DNA from: Oscillatoria sp. Prado101
GTDB taxonomy: Bacteria; Cyanobacteriota; Cyanobacteriia; Cyanobacteriales; Oscillatoriaceae
Assembly: GCA_025454445.1 (NCBI GenBank)
Contig: JALOOK010000025.1
Location: 1 to 15,173 of the forward strand
Reading direction: 5' to 3'
DNA: 15,173 bases
Positions 5,863-14,472 of this stretch are shown piece after piece. The notes below the pieces were generated by a model, which made no database searches, was not told where the DNA came from, and worked only from the letters and a program-made list of their open reading frames with translations. Made by a program: the position numbers and the translations under genes. The first letter of the stretch is position 1, and each line of letters starts with the position of its first letter.

Positions 5863-6805
5863 ACCTCACCCTCCTCCCCTCAAAAAACCCTGCAGGCAGC
5901 TCCTGAACCCGCCCCTCCTCAGTATTCTTAAACAGCACCGTAAAAGCACCGGCACCGAGGCGATATTGAGGCCATATCCGGTAACAGGGCATGGCTGTCA
6001 GGTGAGACTGATAGGCTGCTAAATGCTCGACAGACACCGGCTGAAACTGGGGGAATCTTTCCAAAAACCACTGACAAACTCCCTCATTTTCTTCGGGCGA
6101 ATAGGTGCAGGTCATGTAGGCGAGATAGCCTTGCGGTGCCACTATTTGAGCTGAATTTGCCAATATTCTTTTCTGCCGGTTGGCATTTTTGTTAAGATTA
6201 ACTGGGTGAAAGCATCCCGGTGCCTTGCCACCTTTTGCCAGTAAAGACTGACCGCTGCAAGGAGCGTCAACCGTCACAACTTGCGCAGTTTGCGGTATAA
6301 TTTCAGCCAGGACTTGGGAGTCCAGGCTGAGAACAGCAGCAGGCTGCACTTGGCAGCGCTTTAAATTAGAAATCAGCATGCCGGTGCGCTTGCCAATCAC
6401 CTCGTTAGATAGCAAAAGTTGAGGCTGCAAGGCTTTCCAAGAGAAGAGACTTTTACCTCCCGGCGCGGCGCACATATCAACTATTAGATTAACCGGCGGC
6501 GAGACGGAGAGGAGGGAAGACGCAGCAAAGACAGAGGAGAAGTCCAGACAGTAGAAATAGCCGCTGTCATGCAGGGGGTGCTGGCCCGGTTTTGATCCCA
6601 GAGAGAGCCGGTCAACAAATGCCGGTTGCCACGGCAAGGCCGGCTCTACCTCAAAGGGCAAAGTTGCCGGTTTTTCTCGCCGCCAGAGGATGCAGGGATT
6701 AAACGGCTGGGGGTGAACCAAGGCAGCAACAAATTTGTCCTGTTCTGCGGGATCTGCAAACAGCTGCAGGCTGAGTTTCAGTAATAGATTGGAAGGCTTT
6801 TCCAT
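5855..6805 (-). CDS. NOL1/NOP2/Sun-family RNA m5C methyltransferase
   Basis: A 316-residue S-adenosylmethionine-dependent methyltransferase of the RsmB/RsmF/NSUN group, expected to methylate C5 of a cytosine in rRNA or tRNA. SAM-binding motif I is DMCAAPGGKS (110-119). Motif IV is DAPCSG (180-185, Cys183) and motif VI is TCTYSPEENEG (232-242, Cys233); these two cysteines are the catalytic and release residues of the family. The C-terminal signature is GAGAF where relatives often have GGFF. It lacks the N-terminal NusB-like domain of E. coli RsmB, and no PUA-like domain is evident. A strong promoter precedes the ATG at 6805 by about 18 bp. No Shine-Dalgarno is seen in the very short leader. 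The stop codon lies in a dispersed repeat. The target RNA cannot be told from sequence. Confidence 0.88.
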   Translation of the reverse strand: MEKPSNLLLKLSLQLFADPAEQDKFVAALVHPQPFNPCILWRREKPATLPFEVEPALPWQPAFVDRLSLGSKPGQHPLHDSGYFYCLDFSSVFAASSLLSVSPPVNLIVDMCAAPGGKSLFSWKALQPQLLLSNEVIGKRTGMLISNLKRCQVQPAAVLSLDSQVLAEIIPQTAQVVTVDAPCSGQSLLAKGGKAPGCFHPVNLNKNANRQKRILANSAQIVAPQGYLAYMTCTYSPEENEGVCQWFLERFPQFQPVSVEHLAAYQSHLTAMPCYRIWPQYRLGAGAFTVLFKNTEEGRVQELPAGFFEGRRVRLI

Positions 6806-6822
6806 GAGACTATTAACTTTTA

Positions 6823-6851
6823 ATTATACCCTAGTTATGGGTGGCAGTCTA
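6823..6851 (-). promoter_or_regulatory. Promoter of the RNA methyltransferase gene
   Basis: On the minus strand a perfect TATAAT (6823-6828) is preceded after 17 bp by TAGACT (6846-6851, 4 of 6 to the -35 consensus). The transcript would start near 6816, leaving a leader of about 11 nt before the ATG at 6805. This indicates transcription independent of the AI-2E gene upstream. Confidence 0.6.
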
Positions 6852-6900
6852 CTCTCACTCTTGTTTTCGATAAATGCGAGAGGCGGAGCCTCATTTGCTT

Positions 6901-6928
6901 TCGTTCCCAGCTGCCATGCTGGGAACGA
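6901..6928. repeat. CGTTCCCAG palindrome between genes
   Basis: TCGTTCCCAG (6901-6910) and CTGGGAACGA (6919-6928) form a perfect 10-bp stem with an 8-base loop. Next to it, GAGGCGGAGCCTC (near 6880-6892) is a smaller palindrome. The hairpin lies about 10 bp past the AI-2E stop, but no T-run follows on the minus strand, so any terminator role is only possible. It belongs to the same family as the palindromes at 5697-5721 and 5790-5814. Confidence 0.7.
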
Positions 6929-6939
6929 GAAAAGCTGTT

Positions 6940-8046
6940 TCACGCTGAAGGAGTCACCGGCACAGCATTTGCCTTAACTCTCGCCTGCGCCTCTCGCCTC
7001 TGCGCCATTACCTTGGGTTTGAGGTAAAGATTTTCGATGAGAGCGGAAGCACCGGCAAACCAAGGCGGCACAATCAGCGCCCCAATAATCCCCAAAACCT
7101 GTACGCCACCAATCACCGCCAAAAGCTGGTAAAGGGGGTGAATACCCACAGAAGTTCCCACCAGCAAAGGATCGAGGACGTAAGTTTCTAGATTCTGGAT
7201 GATTACAAATAGAATTAAAACCCAGAGGAACAGCCAACCACCTTTGGAAATCGCCACAATCAGCGCCGGCACTGAGCCCAAAATCGGGCCTAAAAACGGG
7301 ATTAAATTGGTGACACCGGCAATTGCCCCCAAACCGATAGCAAAATCCGGCATTCCCAAAACGCTCAAACCGACTGCAGTCGCCAAACCCAAAATCGCCG
7401 AAACCAGCACGCGCCCACGGATGTAGCCTCCCATGCGCTGGCCGACCGGCAGCACTTGCGCCTCCAGGCGGTCCTCCCAAGGTTGGGGAAACAGGCGCAC
7501 CACACTTTTAATCAGCGTGCGACTGTCCGCCACCATGTAGCCAGAAAGCAAAATAGCAAAAATCAGAGTGAAAAACCCGCCCACAATTCCGCGCGTGATG
7601 CCGTAAGAGCGCAGCAGCAGCTGTTGAGTGGAGCGAATCACCCAGCCGGTTAGCGCCTGGGTGTTGAAGAACTGACTGACTAACTCTGGCGGCGTGTTAT
7701 CCAGGCGGCTAGCCAAACCTTCAGCGAGGACTCGCAAAGCTTCCGCATACACCGGCACTTGGCGGATCAGGCGGTCGATTTGCTCGATCGCCGCAGGCCC
7801 AATTAACAAACCCACGCCGGTGAAACCCCCCAAGAGCAGCAGGTAAGTCAAGATAGCCGCCACCCAGCGGCGGATGCGAAAAGTTTCCGCCCAGTTAACC
7901 ACCGGCGCAATCGAAGCCGCCAGCACCACAGCAATCATCACAGTCACCAGCAGACTGCGCAACTGCCACAGCAGCACCAGCAGCAAGCCGGTGGCCACTA
8001 CTAGCAAGACGCTGGAAATGGAAATGGTAATGCGCTGTTCGGACAT
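6940..8046 (-). CDS. AI-2E family (PerM/TqsA-like) membrane protein
   Basis: A 368-residue inner-membrane protein of the AI-2E transporter family. Some members export small molecules such as AI-2 or act as ion antiporters; the substrate here is unknown. Hydrophobic segments lie at about residues 11-30, 31-50, 60-83, 151-171, 213-232, 234-260, 268-288 and 305-330. The usual large hydrophilic region (about 85-150) separates the first three from the rest. The conserved NLIPFLGPILGSVPA lies at 247-261 and GIHPLYQLLAVIGG at 301-314. The frame opens at a TTG (8076), but the ATG at 8046 begins a natural N-terminus (MSEQRITIS) and is preferred. The C-terminal MAQRREAQARVKA is encoded by a GGCGCAGAGG-type repetitive stretch (6979-7006). 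Confidence 0.9.
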   Translation of the reverse strand: MSEQRITISISSVLLVVATGLLLVLLWQLRSLLVTVMIAVVLAASIAPVVNWAETFRIRRWVAAILTYLLLLGGFTGVGLLIGPAAIEQIDRLIRQVPVYAEALRVLAEGLASRLDNTPPELVSQFFNTQALTGWVIRSTQQLLLRSYGITRGIVGGFFTLIFAILLSGYMVADSRTLIKSVVRLFPQPWEDRLEAQVLPVGQRMGGYIRGRVLVSAILGLATAVGLSVLGMPDFAIGLGAIAGVTNLIPFLGPILGSVPALIVAISKGGWLFLWVLILFVIIQNLETYVLDPLLVGTSVGIHPLYQLLAVIGGVQVLGIIGALIVPPWFAGASALIENLYLKPKVMAQRREAQARVKANAVPVTPSA

Positions 8047-8094
8047 GATTTTTAATCCGGCTGCCTCCCAAAACAAAATACCCTATTTTTACAA

Positions 8095-8160
8095 TATAGC
8101 GGTTCTCATATTAGTGAGGTACTGAGAAACCCGGTTTCTTAAAGAAACCGGGTTTCTGGG
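8095..8160. repeat. MITE-like element, copy 3 (truncated)
   Basis: The left end is intact (TATAGCGGTTCTCAT, 8095-8109) and complementary to the right end of copy 2. The hairpin arms 8125-8139 and 8143-8157 are perfect 15-bp complements with loop TAA. Similarity to copies 1 and 2 stops at about 8160, so the right third is missing. It sits between the kinase stop and the AI-2E start, with a TATATT at 8093-8098 on the minus strand. Confidence 0.75.
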
Positions 8161-8220
8161 CCACCCCTCTGGGGATAAGGGGCTGGGGTTGGGTGCCGGG
8201 TTCTTTTGCCTTTACAGAAC

Positions 8221-11200
8221 TCATTGGCGTGGCGAAAGCGGAATTTTAATGATGAACTCTGTCCCCTGACCGGGGGCTGAAATACATTTTAATTGACCGC
8301 CGTGTTTTTCCACAACAATCTGGTAGCTGATAGACAATCCCAGACCAGTGCCTGCGCCCACGGGTTTAGTTGTGAAAAAGGGGTCAAACACCCGCCGGCG
8401 CACGTCTTCTGTCATTCCCGGGCCATTGTCAGTAATGCGAATCACAACATGGGACGGTCTGATGGGGCATGGGGCATCGGGCATGGGGCATTGTATCTCG
8501 GGAATGGGGCATTGTGTCTCGGGCACTGGTGATTTTTCTTCTTCCCCACGCCCTATTGAAGTGCGAATCCAAATAGTAGGGCCTTGGTTATGGCATGGGG
8601 GGGATTGCTTTTCTTTCCCATGCCCAATTCCCCATGCCCCATGCCCCTCTTCCAAAGCATCAATCGCATTGCTGAGGATATTCATAAACACTTGATTGAG
8701 TTGACCGGCATAGCACTCCACCTGCGGCAGGTGTCCGTACTGTTTGATGACTTGAATTCCTTTTGTGTCACCGGCATCTTGCCCGCGACTCCCTCGTTCC
8801 CCGCCTCCCGCCCCGGAGTTCAGCCGGTGCTGCAAAATCAGCAGGGTGCTGTCAATCCCCGAATGAATGTCAACCGGCTTCATCTCCGCTTCATCCAGGC
8901 GGGAGAAGTTGCGCAGCGAAAGGACAATCTGGCGGATGCGGTCAGCCCCAACCTTCATCGAATCCAGCAGTTTGGGAAAATCTTCCTGAAGGAATTCCAG
9001 CTCTATACTCTCCATTTCATCGGCAATTGCCGGGTGCGGATTGGGGTAAGTCTGCTGGAAGATATCGATCAGCCCCAACAAGTCTTGGACGTAATTATTG
9101 GCGTAAGTGAGATTCCCGTAGATGAAGTTGACCGGATTGTTGATTTCATGAGCCACCCCAGCAACCATCTCACCGAGAGCGGACATTTTTTCGGTTTGAA
9201 TCAGCTGAGCCTGGGTGTTCTGCAACTCTTGTAACGCTTGGTTCAGGCGCTGATTTTTTTCTTGCAACTCCAGCGTTCTCTCCTCGACTTTCACCTCCAG
9301 AGTCCGGCTGTAATTCTCCAGTTGCTGGTTGGCTGTTTCTAAATGGGCGTAGAGGCGAGCATTTTCCAGCGAGATAGCCGCTTGGGAAGCCAGGAGTTTC
9401 AAAACTTCCAGCCGGTCGGGCGTAAAAGCGCCGGCAGTCAGGTTATTCTCGAAGTAAAAGAAGCCGGTGAGTTTCCCATAACAGACAATCGGTACGCACA
9501 ATACTGACTTCGGTTGGTTTTGCCGGACATAGGGATCTGCCACAAACAGTCCTTCCCTCGCCGCATTATTTAAAACCACACTTTTTTGAGTCCTTTGCGC
9601 GTAATTGAGAACCGCCACCGGCACCGCCTGAGAAATCTCAAGCGCCGGGGATTGCCACACGGCAATCTCGTTTCCGTCCACCTCCCCAGAGGCTTCAATC
9701 TCCAGATTGCCGTCGCGCAGCAAGATGAGAAAGCCTTTTTGTGCGCCGGCATTCTCAATGGCGATTTTCATCAACTTGTCCAGCAGCCGGCTCAGGACTA
9801 TTTCACCAGAGATGGCAAGCGATGCTTTCATCACTGCAGCCAAATCCAGAAATCCTGAATCACTGCCACTCGTGGTGGTTGTTGTGCGGTGAATGTCAAT
9901 ATCTGTGCTTTTTGGGGCGGCAATTCTTATGAAGACGTGCGGGTATCGCGCTTCCAGATCCTTGACTTTGGCAATCGCTCCCCAGCGAATATAGGCATAG
10001 TAGGACTCTAGAAGATAAAACCTGCCCATATTTTCGTTACCGCGAGCCAGATGAAACTCTCCAGCCAGCTCGCAGGCGAGCGCTTCTTCTTGGATGTAGC
10101 CCTGTTCTTTTGCACCTTGAATGGCGCGATCGTAATATTCCATCGCTTCCAGGATGCGCCCCAATACCCTATTGAGTTCCGCTCCCACTAAATCGCACTT
10201 GTGCTGGAAGTTAGAGGGAGCGTGACTCGCCCACAGCCGCATCTTTTCTTGGTTTAACTCCACTTGCTGGAGGTATTGCTGCTGTTCGCCAGGTTCAGCG
10301 CTGGGATACAGGGCGAGAAGTTGCAGGGAGTAGTAGAAGTTGTGCGTGGCAACAGTCATAAACCCAATCGCCGAATCGGCGTGTGCTGCCGACAGCCTGG
10401 AATTTTCAACCGCCCGCGAGCAATCTTTAAATAAGTAAGAGAGAATCCCTTTAGCCAGGTACAGCGAAAACAGTGAAGTGCGGTTTTGAGTTTCTATCAA
10501 ACGGGGCAGCATTTCAGCTTCATGGAATACGGAGCCAATTAGCTGAGCCGGATTGCCGGCACCCTCACGTCCCATGAGATTCTCAACCAGCTGCTTCCAT
10601 ATCTGGGCGTAGTACACCGAAAATTCTTGCTTTAATTTCAGCAAGACATCCAGGGCTTGACTGAGCTGCTGCTCTACTGTTTCTAGACGCTCGCCCATCA
10701 AAAATAAGTGAGTGGCCCGGTCTTTAAAGCAAAGGCTGGCAAATTCTACATCTCCGGTTTCTAACCCAATCTGACCTCCCTCCAGCAGAGGAGCAATCGT
10801 TTTAGCGAGGGGAGCTTTCCAGTGTCTCAGTACAGTGTTAAAAGGCGAGTACACCCTAGCTTTTACTTCTCTGGCATTCAGTTTATCCACCAGCCTCACA
10901 GCCAGCTGACCGAAACGATAGCCAGAATCGGTGTCTCCCATAAAGCTGTTCAGGAGTACCCCATAATAAATGTAGCCTACAGCTGCCTGTGGGGAGTTTC
11001 CATATTGCACAGAGAGATTGACCATTGTATAGATAATGGCCGGCAGCAACGCAGGATCGGCCACATAAGCGGAAGAGATCAGGGTGTTTAATACGCGCAT
11101 GGCTGCCAGTTTGTGAGTATCGGTCATTGCCGGCAGGTCGATTAACTCCTCAATGTCCAGCTGACCGGGAGGAGTTTCCTCCAGGCTGACCCCGAGCGCC

Positions 11201-13860
11201 TCCAAGGCTCGCAAGCCGGTATCGATAGCTGATTTTATCTGGTTTTTCGCGAAATAGAACTGGATTTGCACCTCATACAGTTTGGCTTTTTCCAGAGCGG
11301 TTTTGGCTTTCTCTAGAGCGACAGCAGACAGCTGTTCCGAACGCTGGAAGTTGGCTGTTAAGTATTCCGCTTCGCTGGCTTCCACATAGAGATTGAAGGT
11401 CAGGTCATAAGACTCGCTCCAGCTGGATTCTCCCAGAAGGTTGATGCCGGTGTTCAAATATCGGACTGCCGGTTCATACGCGGCTGACGCCTTGGCCTTC
11501 TTGCCTGCAATCAGGTTCAGTGACGCCAGTAAGAGCGGGTTTATCAAGGAATTGTTAAGAGATTCCAGAAACCGGGTTTCTTTAAGAAACCCGGTTTCTT
11601 GTTGTTCTTGTGACTTCAGATCCGCTATCAGTTCACTGCCGATATTCAGCTGGTTGACAATATCAAAGATATGGGCTTCTCGCTCTTCGGGCGGCGTATT
11701 CTTCAGCAACAGTTGGCCAATTTTCAGGTGCGTTTCTTTCTTGCGGGCGTCGGGGATGAGAGAGTAGGCTGCTTGCTGCACCCGATCGTGCAGAAACCTG
11801 TAAGAAACTCTTAAATCATCCAATTTCAAATCTGCCAGTGCATCCGAGGCAAAAACCAGGGGTATTTTGTAGGCATTGCTCAGAGGCAGAATCAGACCGG
11901 CTTGCAAGGCGGGCCACAAATCAGCGGCTGTGGCAGCTGCGGGCTTTTCACTGACGATCGCCAGCACGTCCAAACTAAACTGGCTGCCAATGCAGGCGGC
12001 TAATTTTAACATGCTTTGAGCGCTTTCTGGCAGCTTTTCAATATTGCCGGCGACTAATTCAACGACAGTCTTGTCGGCAATCCCGACTGCTTGGATGTGC
12101 CGAATGTCCCACTGCCATTTTCCCTCGCTCGCCTTGTAAGTCAGCAGCTTTTCCCGGTGCAGGGAAAGCAGCAGTTGAGTCAAGAAAAAGGGATTGCCAG
12201 CGGTTTTATTGAAGAGCAGCTCGCTTAAGTCCTGGACTTTTTTTGTTTCCCCTAAGGTGTCAGCAATCAGCTGGCTGGCATCAGCTAAACTCAAAGGCTG
12301 GAGGGTGATGGTGCTGACTGTCGCCCCCGCTTCCCGAATGCTCTCCAAAGTTGACATCAGCGGATGCGCTGGGGACACTTCGTTATCGCGATACGCCCCA
12401 ATCAGCAATAGATATTGGCTTTCGGGGTTGGCAACCAGCTGCTCAATCAGCTTTAAGGAAGCGGAATCCGCCCACTGCAAGTCATCCAAAAACAGCGCCA
12501 GGGGGTGTTCTTTCTGGGCAAACACCTGAGAGAATTTTTGAAAGAGCCGGTTGAAGCGATTTTGGGCTTCTGCAGGGGGGAGTTGGGGGACAGGTGGCTG
12601 AGCGCCGACAATCAGTTCGAGTTCGGGAATGACGTCAGTAATGACGCGAGCGTTGCTGCTAAGGGCTTCTAAGAGTTTTTCTTTCCAGCTGGCTATTTTT
12701 GCGGTACTTTCTGTGAGCAGCTGGCGCAGGAGTTCCTGAAACGCCTGAATCAGGCCGGCATAAGGAATATTCCGCTTAAATTGGTCAAATTTGCCGGATA
12801 CAAAATAGCCACGCTGGCGCACAATAGGCTTGTGAATTTCACGCACTAAGCAGGATTTGCCAATTCCTGAGTAACCGGCAACAACCGCCATCTCAGAGGT
12901 TCCGATACTGACACGCTCAAAGGCGCTGAGCAGCTGGGTGACTTCTTTTTCCCGACCGTAAAGTTTTTGGGGGATGAGAAGCTGTCCGGATAAATCTCGC
13001 GATCCCACATTGAATTGCGGAATTTTGCCCGCTGCCTCTAGCTGGGCGAGACAGTATCCCAGGTCATATTTAAGTCCGCCGGCACTTTGATATCTGTCTT
13101 CGGCATTTTTGGCCATTAATTTCATCACGATATCCGAAATCGCTGGCGGGATTTCTGGATTTAGATCGTGGGGCGGAACTGGCTGTTTGGCAATGTGGCA
13201 GTGAACCAATTCCATCGGGTCTTCCGATGGGAAGGGCAACTGACCGACCAGCATTTCATAGAAGGTGACGCCCAGCGAATAATAGTCGGTGCGGCTGTCA
13301 ATCGCCCGGTTCATCCGCCCGGTTTGCTCCGGGGACATGTAGGCGAGAGTGCCTTCTATAAAATTGGGGTGGCAGGGCGTCTGGCTCTCCGAAGACAGGC
13401 GCGAGGCAATGCTAAAGTCAGTGAGTTTGACAAGTCCGGTTTCCTGGTTTATAATGATGTTTGCTGGCTTGATGTCTTTATGGATAATCTGGTTTTTGTG
13501 CAGGTCACCCAGAGTGGCGGCTAGCTGAAGCGCTATCTCTAAAAACTCCTTTAATTGCAGATTTTTTCGCTCTCCCAGAAATTGGCTGACCGATTGCCCG
13601 CCAAAATCTTCCAATATCAGAGCTAAACCGTTATGAAAGTTTGACAAGCTGTACGGTCTGACAATTCCTTCTATGTCTATATCTTTGGGGATTTCATATT
13701 CTTGCCGCAATCGAGCAATCTCTTCGAGGGTGGGGAACTGCGATTTGAGAATCTTGAGAATAACTGGCTTGCGTTCGGTTTCCCTGTAGCCGCGATAAAC
13801 GACTGTATGGACACCGGATTGAATTTCTTCTGTGATTTGGTAGCCCGGAAAGGTGATCAT
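8221..13860 (-). CDS. Trifunctional Ser/Thr kinase / AAA ATPase / GAF / histidine kinase
   Basis: A soluble 1879-residue signalling protein. Residues 1-270 are a Hanks-type kinase: Lys36 in VILKIL, the catalytic loop HKDIKPAN (127-134), DFS in place of DFG (148-150), and a MSPEQ activation-segment end. An AAA/STAND-like ATPase follows with Walker A GYSGIGKS (329-336) and Walker B LALFLDD (to about 460). About 600-1300 is alpha-helical and TPR-like. A GAF domain spans about 1344-1495, then a coiled coil. The histidine kinase has its phospho-acceptor in VAHEINNP (His1571), an N-box (NILSNAIDAL, near 1725), G1 (DNGPGM, near 1811) and G2 (GAGTGLGLS, near 1834). The ATG at 13860 follows GAGAG and begins the family-typical MITFPGYQITE; the frame is open to 13977. 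Inputs and response regulator are unknown; none is encoded nearby. Repeat-derived insertions lie near residue 760 and inside the ATPase domain. Confidence 0.93.
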   Translation of the reverse strand: MITFPGYQITEEIQSGVHTVVYRGYRETERKPVILKILKSQFPTLEEIARLRQEYEIPKDIDIEGIVRPYSLSNFHNGLALILEDFGGQSVSQFLGERKNLQLKEFLEIALQLAATLGDLHKNQIIHKDIKPANIIINQETGLVKLTDFSIASRLSSESQTPCHPNFIEGTLAYMSPEQTGRMNRAIDSRTDYYSLGVTFYEMLVGQLPFPSEDPMELVHCHIAKQPVPPHDLNPEIPPAISDIVMKLMAKNAEDRYQSAGGLKYDLGYCLAQLEAAGKIPQFNVGSRDLSGQLLIPQKLYGREKEVTQLLSAFERVSIGTSEMAVVAGYSGIGKSCLVREIHKPIVRQRGYFVSGKFDQFKRNIPYAGLIQAFQELLRQLLTESTAKIASWKEKLLEALSSNARVITDVIPELELIVGAQPPVPQLPPAEAQNRFNRLFQKFSQVFAQKEHPLALFLDDLQWADSASLKLIEQLVANPESQYLLLIGAYRDNEVSPAHPLMSTLESIREAGATVSTITLQPLSLADASQLIADTLGETKKVQDLSELLFNKTAGNPFFLTQLLLSLHREKLLTYKASEGKWQWDIRHIQAVGIADKTVVELVAGNIEKLPESAQSMLKLAACIGSQFSLDVLAIVSEKPAAATAADLWPALQAGLILPLSNAYKIPLVFASDALADLKLDDLRVSYRFLHDRVQQAAYSLIPDARKKETHLKIGQLLLKNTPPEEREAHIFDIVNQLNIGSELIADLKSQEQQETGFLKETRFLESLNNSLINPLLLASLNLIAGKKAKASAAYEPAVRYLNTGINLLGESSWSESYDLTFNLYVEASEAEYLTANFQRSEQLSAVALEKAKTALEKAKLYEVQIQFYFAKNQIKSAIDTGLRALEALGVSLEETPPGQLDIEELIDLPAMTDTHKLAAMRVLNTLISSAYVADPALLPAIIYTMVNLSVQYGNSPQAAVGYIYYGVLLNSFMGDTDSGYRFGQLAVRLVDKLNAREVKARVYSPFNTVLRHWKAPLAKTIAPLLEGGQIGLETGDVEFASLCFKDRATHLFLMGERLETVEQQLSQALDVLLKLKQEFSVYYAQIWKQLVENLMGREGAGNPAQLIGSVFHEAEMLPRLIETQNRTSLFSLYLAKGILSYLFKDCSRAVENSRLSAAHADSAIGFMTVATHNFYYSLQLLALYPSAEPGEQQQYLQQVELNQEKMRLWASHAPSNFQHKCDLVGAELNRVLGRILEAMEYYDRAIQGAKEQGYIQEEALACELAGEFHLARGNENMGRFYLLESYYAYIRWGAIAKVKDLEARYPHVFIRIAAPKSTDIDIHRTTTTTSGSDSGFLDLAAVMKASLAISGEIVLSRLLDKLMKIAIENAGAQKGFLILLRDGNLEIEASGEVDGNEIAVWQSPALEISQAVPVAVLNYAQRTQKSVVLNNAAREGLFVADPYVRQNQPKSVLCVPIVCYGKLTGFFYFENNLTAGAFTPDRLEVLKLLASQAAISLENARLYAHLETANQQLENYSRTLEVKVEERTLELQEKNQRLNQALQELQNTQAQLIQTEKMSALGEMVAGVAHEINNPVNFIYGNLTYANNYVQDLLGLIDIFQQTYPNPHPAIADEMESIELEFLQEDFPKLLDSMKVGADRIRQIVLSLRNFSRLDEAEMKPVDIHSGIDSTLLILQHRLNSGAGGGERGSRGQDAGDTKGIQVIKQYGHLPQVECYAGQLNQVFMNILSNAIDALEEGHGAWGIGHGKEKQSPPCHNQGPTIWIRTSIGRGEEEKSPVPETQCPIPEIQCPMPDAPCPIRPSHVVIRITDNGPGMTEDVRRRVFDPFFTTKPVGAGTGLGLSISYQIVVEKHGGQLKCISAPGQGTEFIIKIPLSPRQ
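8464..8524. repeat. Short-sequence repeat array inside the kinase gene
   Basis: Three GGGGCAT units and one CGGGCAT (8464-8491) run without gaps. The array overlaps a 21-bp unit repeated twice (8483-8503 and 8504-8524, differing at two positions). On the coding strand this becomes heptapeptides PETQCPI, PEIQCPM and PDAPCPI. The array lies in frame between the N-box and G1-box of the histidine kinase. Confidence 0.8.
8617..8647. repeat. Inverted partner of the short-sequence repeat
   Basis: CCCATGCCC (8617-8625) and CCCCATGCCCCATGCCCC (8630-8647) are the reverse complement of the GGGGCAT array at 8464-8491. The two arrays therefore form an imperfect inverted repeat about 125 bp apart. This arm encodes the low-complexity EGHGAWGIGHGK just after the N-box. 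Confidence 0.75.
11567..11599. repeat. Hairpin repeat inserted in frame in the kinase gene
   Basis: AGAAACCGGGTTTCT (11567-11581) and AGAAACCCGGTTTCT (11585-11599) form a perfect 15-bp stem with loop TTA, the core of the MITE-like elements between genes. Here it is translated as ETGFLKETRFLE in the helical middle region of the kinase. It leaves the frame open. Confidence 0.85.
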
Positions 13861-14472
13861 AATTTTGTCTCTCGATTTGTCGGTTGTCTTGTTTTGGGGG
13901 CGGTACTGAGTGCAGGCAACTGAAAAATCGCGGGCGCAAACTGCGCCATCCGGGCACTGACGATCTGGGACGCCCATTAGGGGGCTATCTCGGTTGCAGT
14001 GGGCCGGTTGCGGTCACAGCTATCTGCCATGCTGGCTTTTGGAAAAACTAGCTGGCAAAATTTAATGCTTTTTATAGCATGCACTAAAATTTTAAAAAAA
14101 GCTATGCTACTAAAAAAATTTAAACATAACTTAAGCTTTCTTGAAATAGCTAGAAACCCGGTTTCTTTCACGGTTGTGCGTCAGTCGCGACCTGTGAGAA
14201 TCGGGGGGATTGGCTGGCGAAGGCGTTTTGACAGGGGTTAGCCGCCTGTAGCCAGCACGGGCGATCCAGTGGGGTGAGGCGCTGGCGACTCCCTGTGGGG
14301 GGCGTTAATAACGCACTCTACTGCTGCTAAGCTGTTTTGCTTTTAATTTGCTTATCTATTGGAAAGAAACAGAGCCGGCTTACTTGGCGTTACCAGTCTG
14401 TATGGGCGGGAAAGAGTGCCCGCCCCCAACGGTACGGTAGAGATGGATAGTGTAAATTCAATGCGCCCTAGC
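13861..14472. other. Gene-free region upstream of the kinase
   Basis: I see no supported gene in these 612 bp. An AT-rich block (14040-14150) contains the best promoter candidate for the kinase. A single 15-bp repeat core AGAAACCCGGTTTCT lies at 14152-14166. GCGTTA-A-TAACGC (14302-14314) is a perfect small palindrome that could be an operator. GGGCGGG (14404-14410) and CCCGCCC (14419-14425) form a 7-bp hairpin 48 bp past the 14473 gene's stop, without a T-run. Confidence 0.65.
14071..14079 (-). promoter_or_regulatory. Possible extended -10 promoter for the kinase gene
   Basis: On the minus strand TGCTATAAA reads as an extended -10 element (TGN plus TATAAA). The -35 position, 17 bp further up, is only a T-run. 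Use of this promoter would give a leader of about 200 nt before the kinase ATG. No better promoter was seen closer to the start. Confidence 0.3.

Noticed and set aside
6974..7480. 168-codon minus-strand frame overlapping the AI-2E gene
   Set aside because: It is a shifted frame of the AI-2E coding sequence; the Gly/Cys/Arg-rich composition is typical of an out-of-frame shadow.
6940..8046. Quorum-sensing export function for the AI-2E protein
   Set aside because: The family name reflects one E. coli member; no LuxS or AI-2 uptake gene is in the window and substrates vary widely in the family.
8047..8076. TTG start 10 codons upstream for the AI-2E protein
   Set aside because: The ATG at 8046 gives a typical short cytoplasmic N-terminus, and the TTG has no ribosome-binding site.
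8584..9234. Plus-strand open frame of 216 codons inside the kinase gene
   Set aside because: It is antisense to conserved histidine kinase motifs (N-box and HEINNP region) and has no family resemblance.
13977..14171. 64-codon minus-strand frame beginning MKETGFL
   Set aside because: Its start is simply a translated solo copy of the 15-bp repeat core, followed by AT-rich spacer; no ribosome-binding site or homology.
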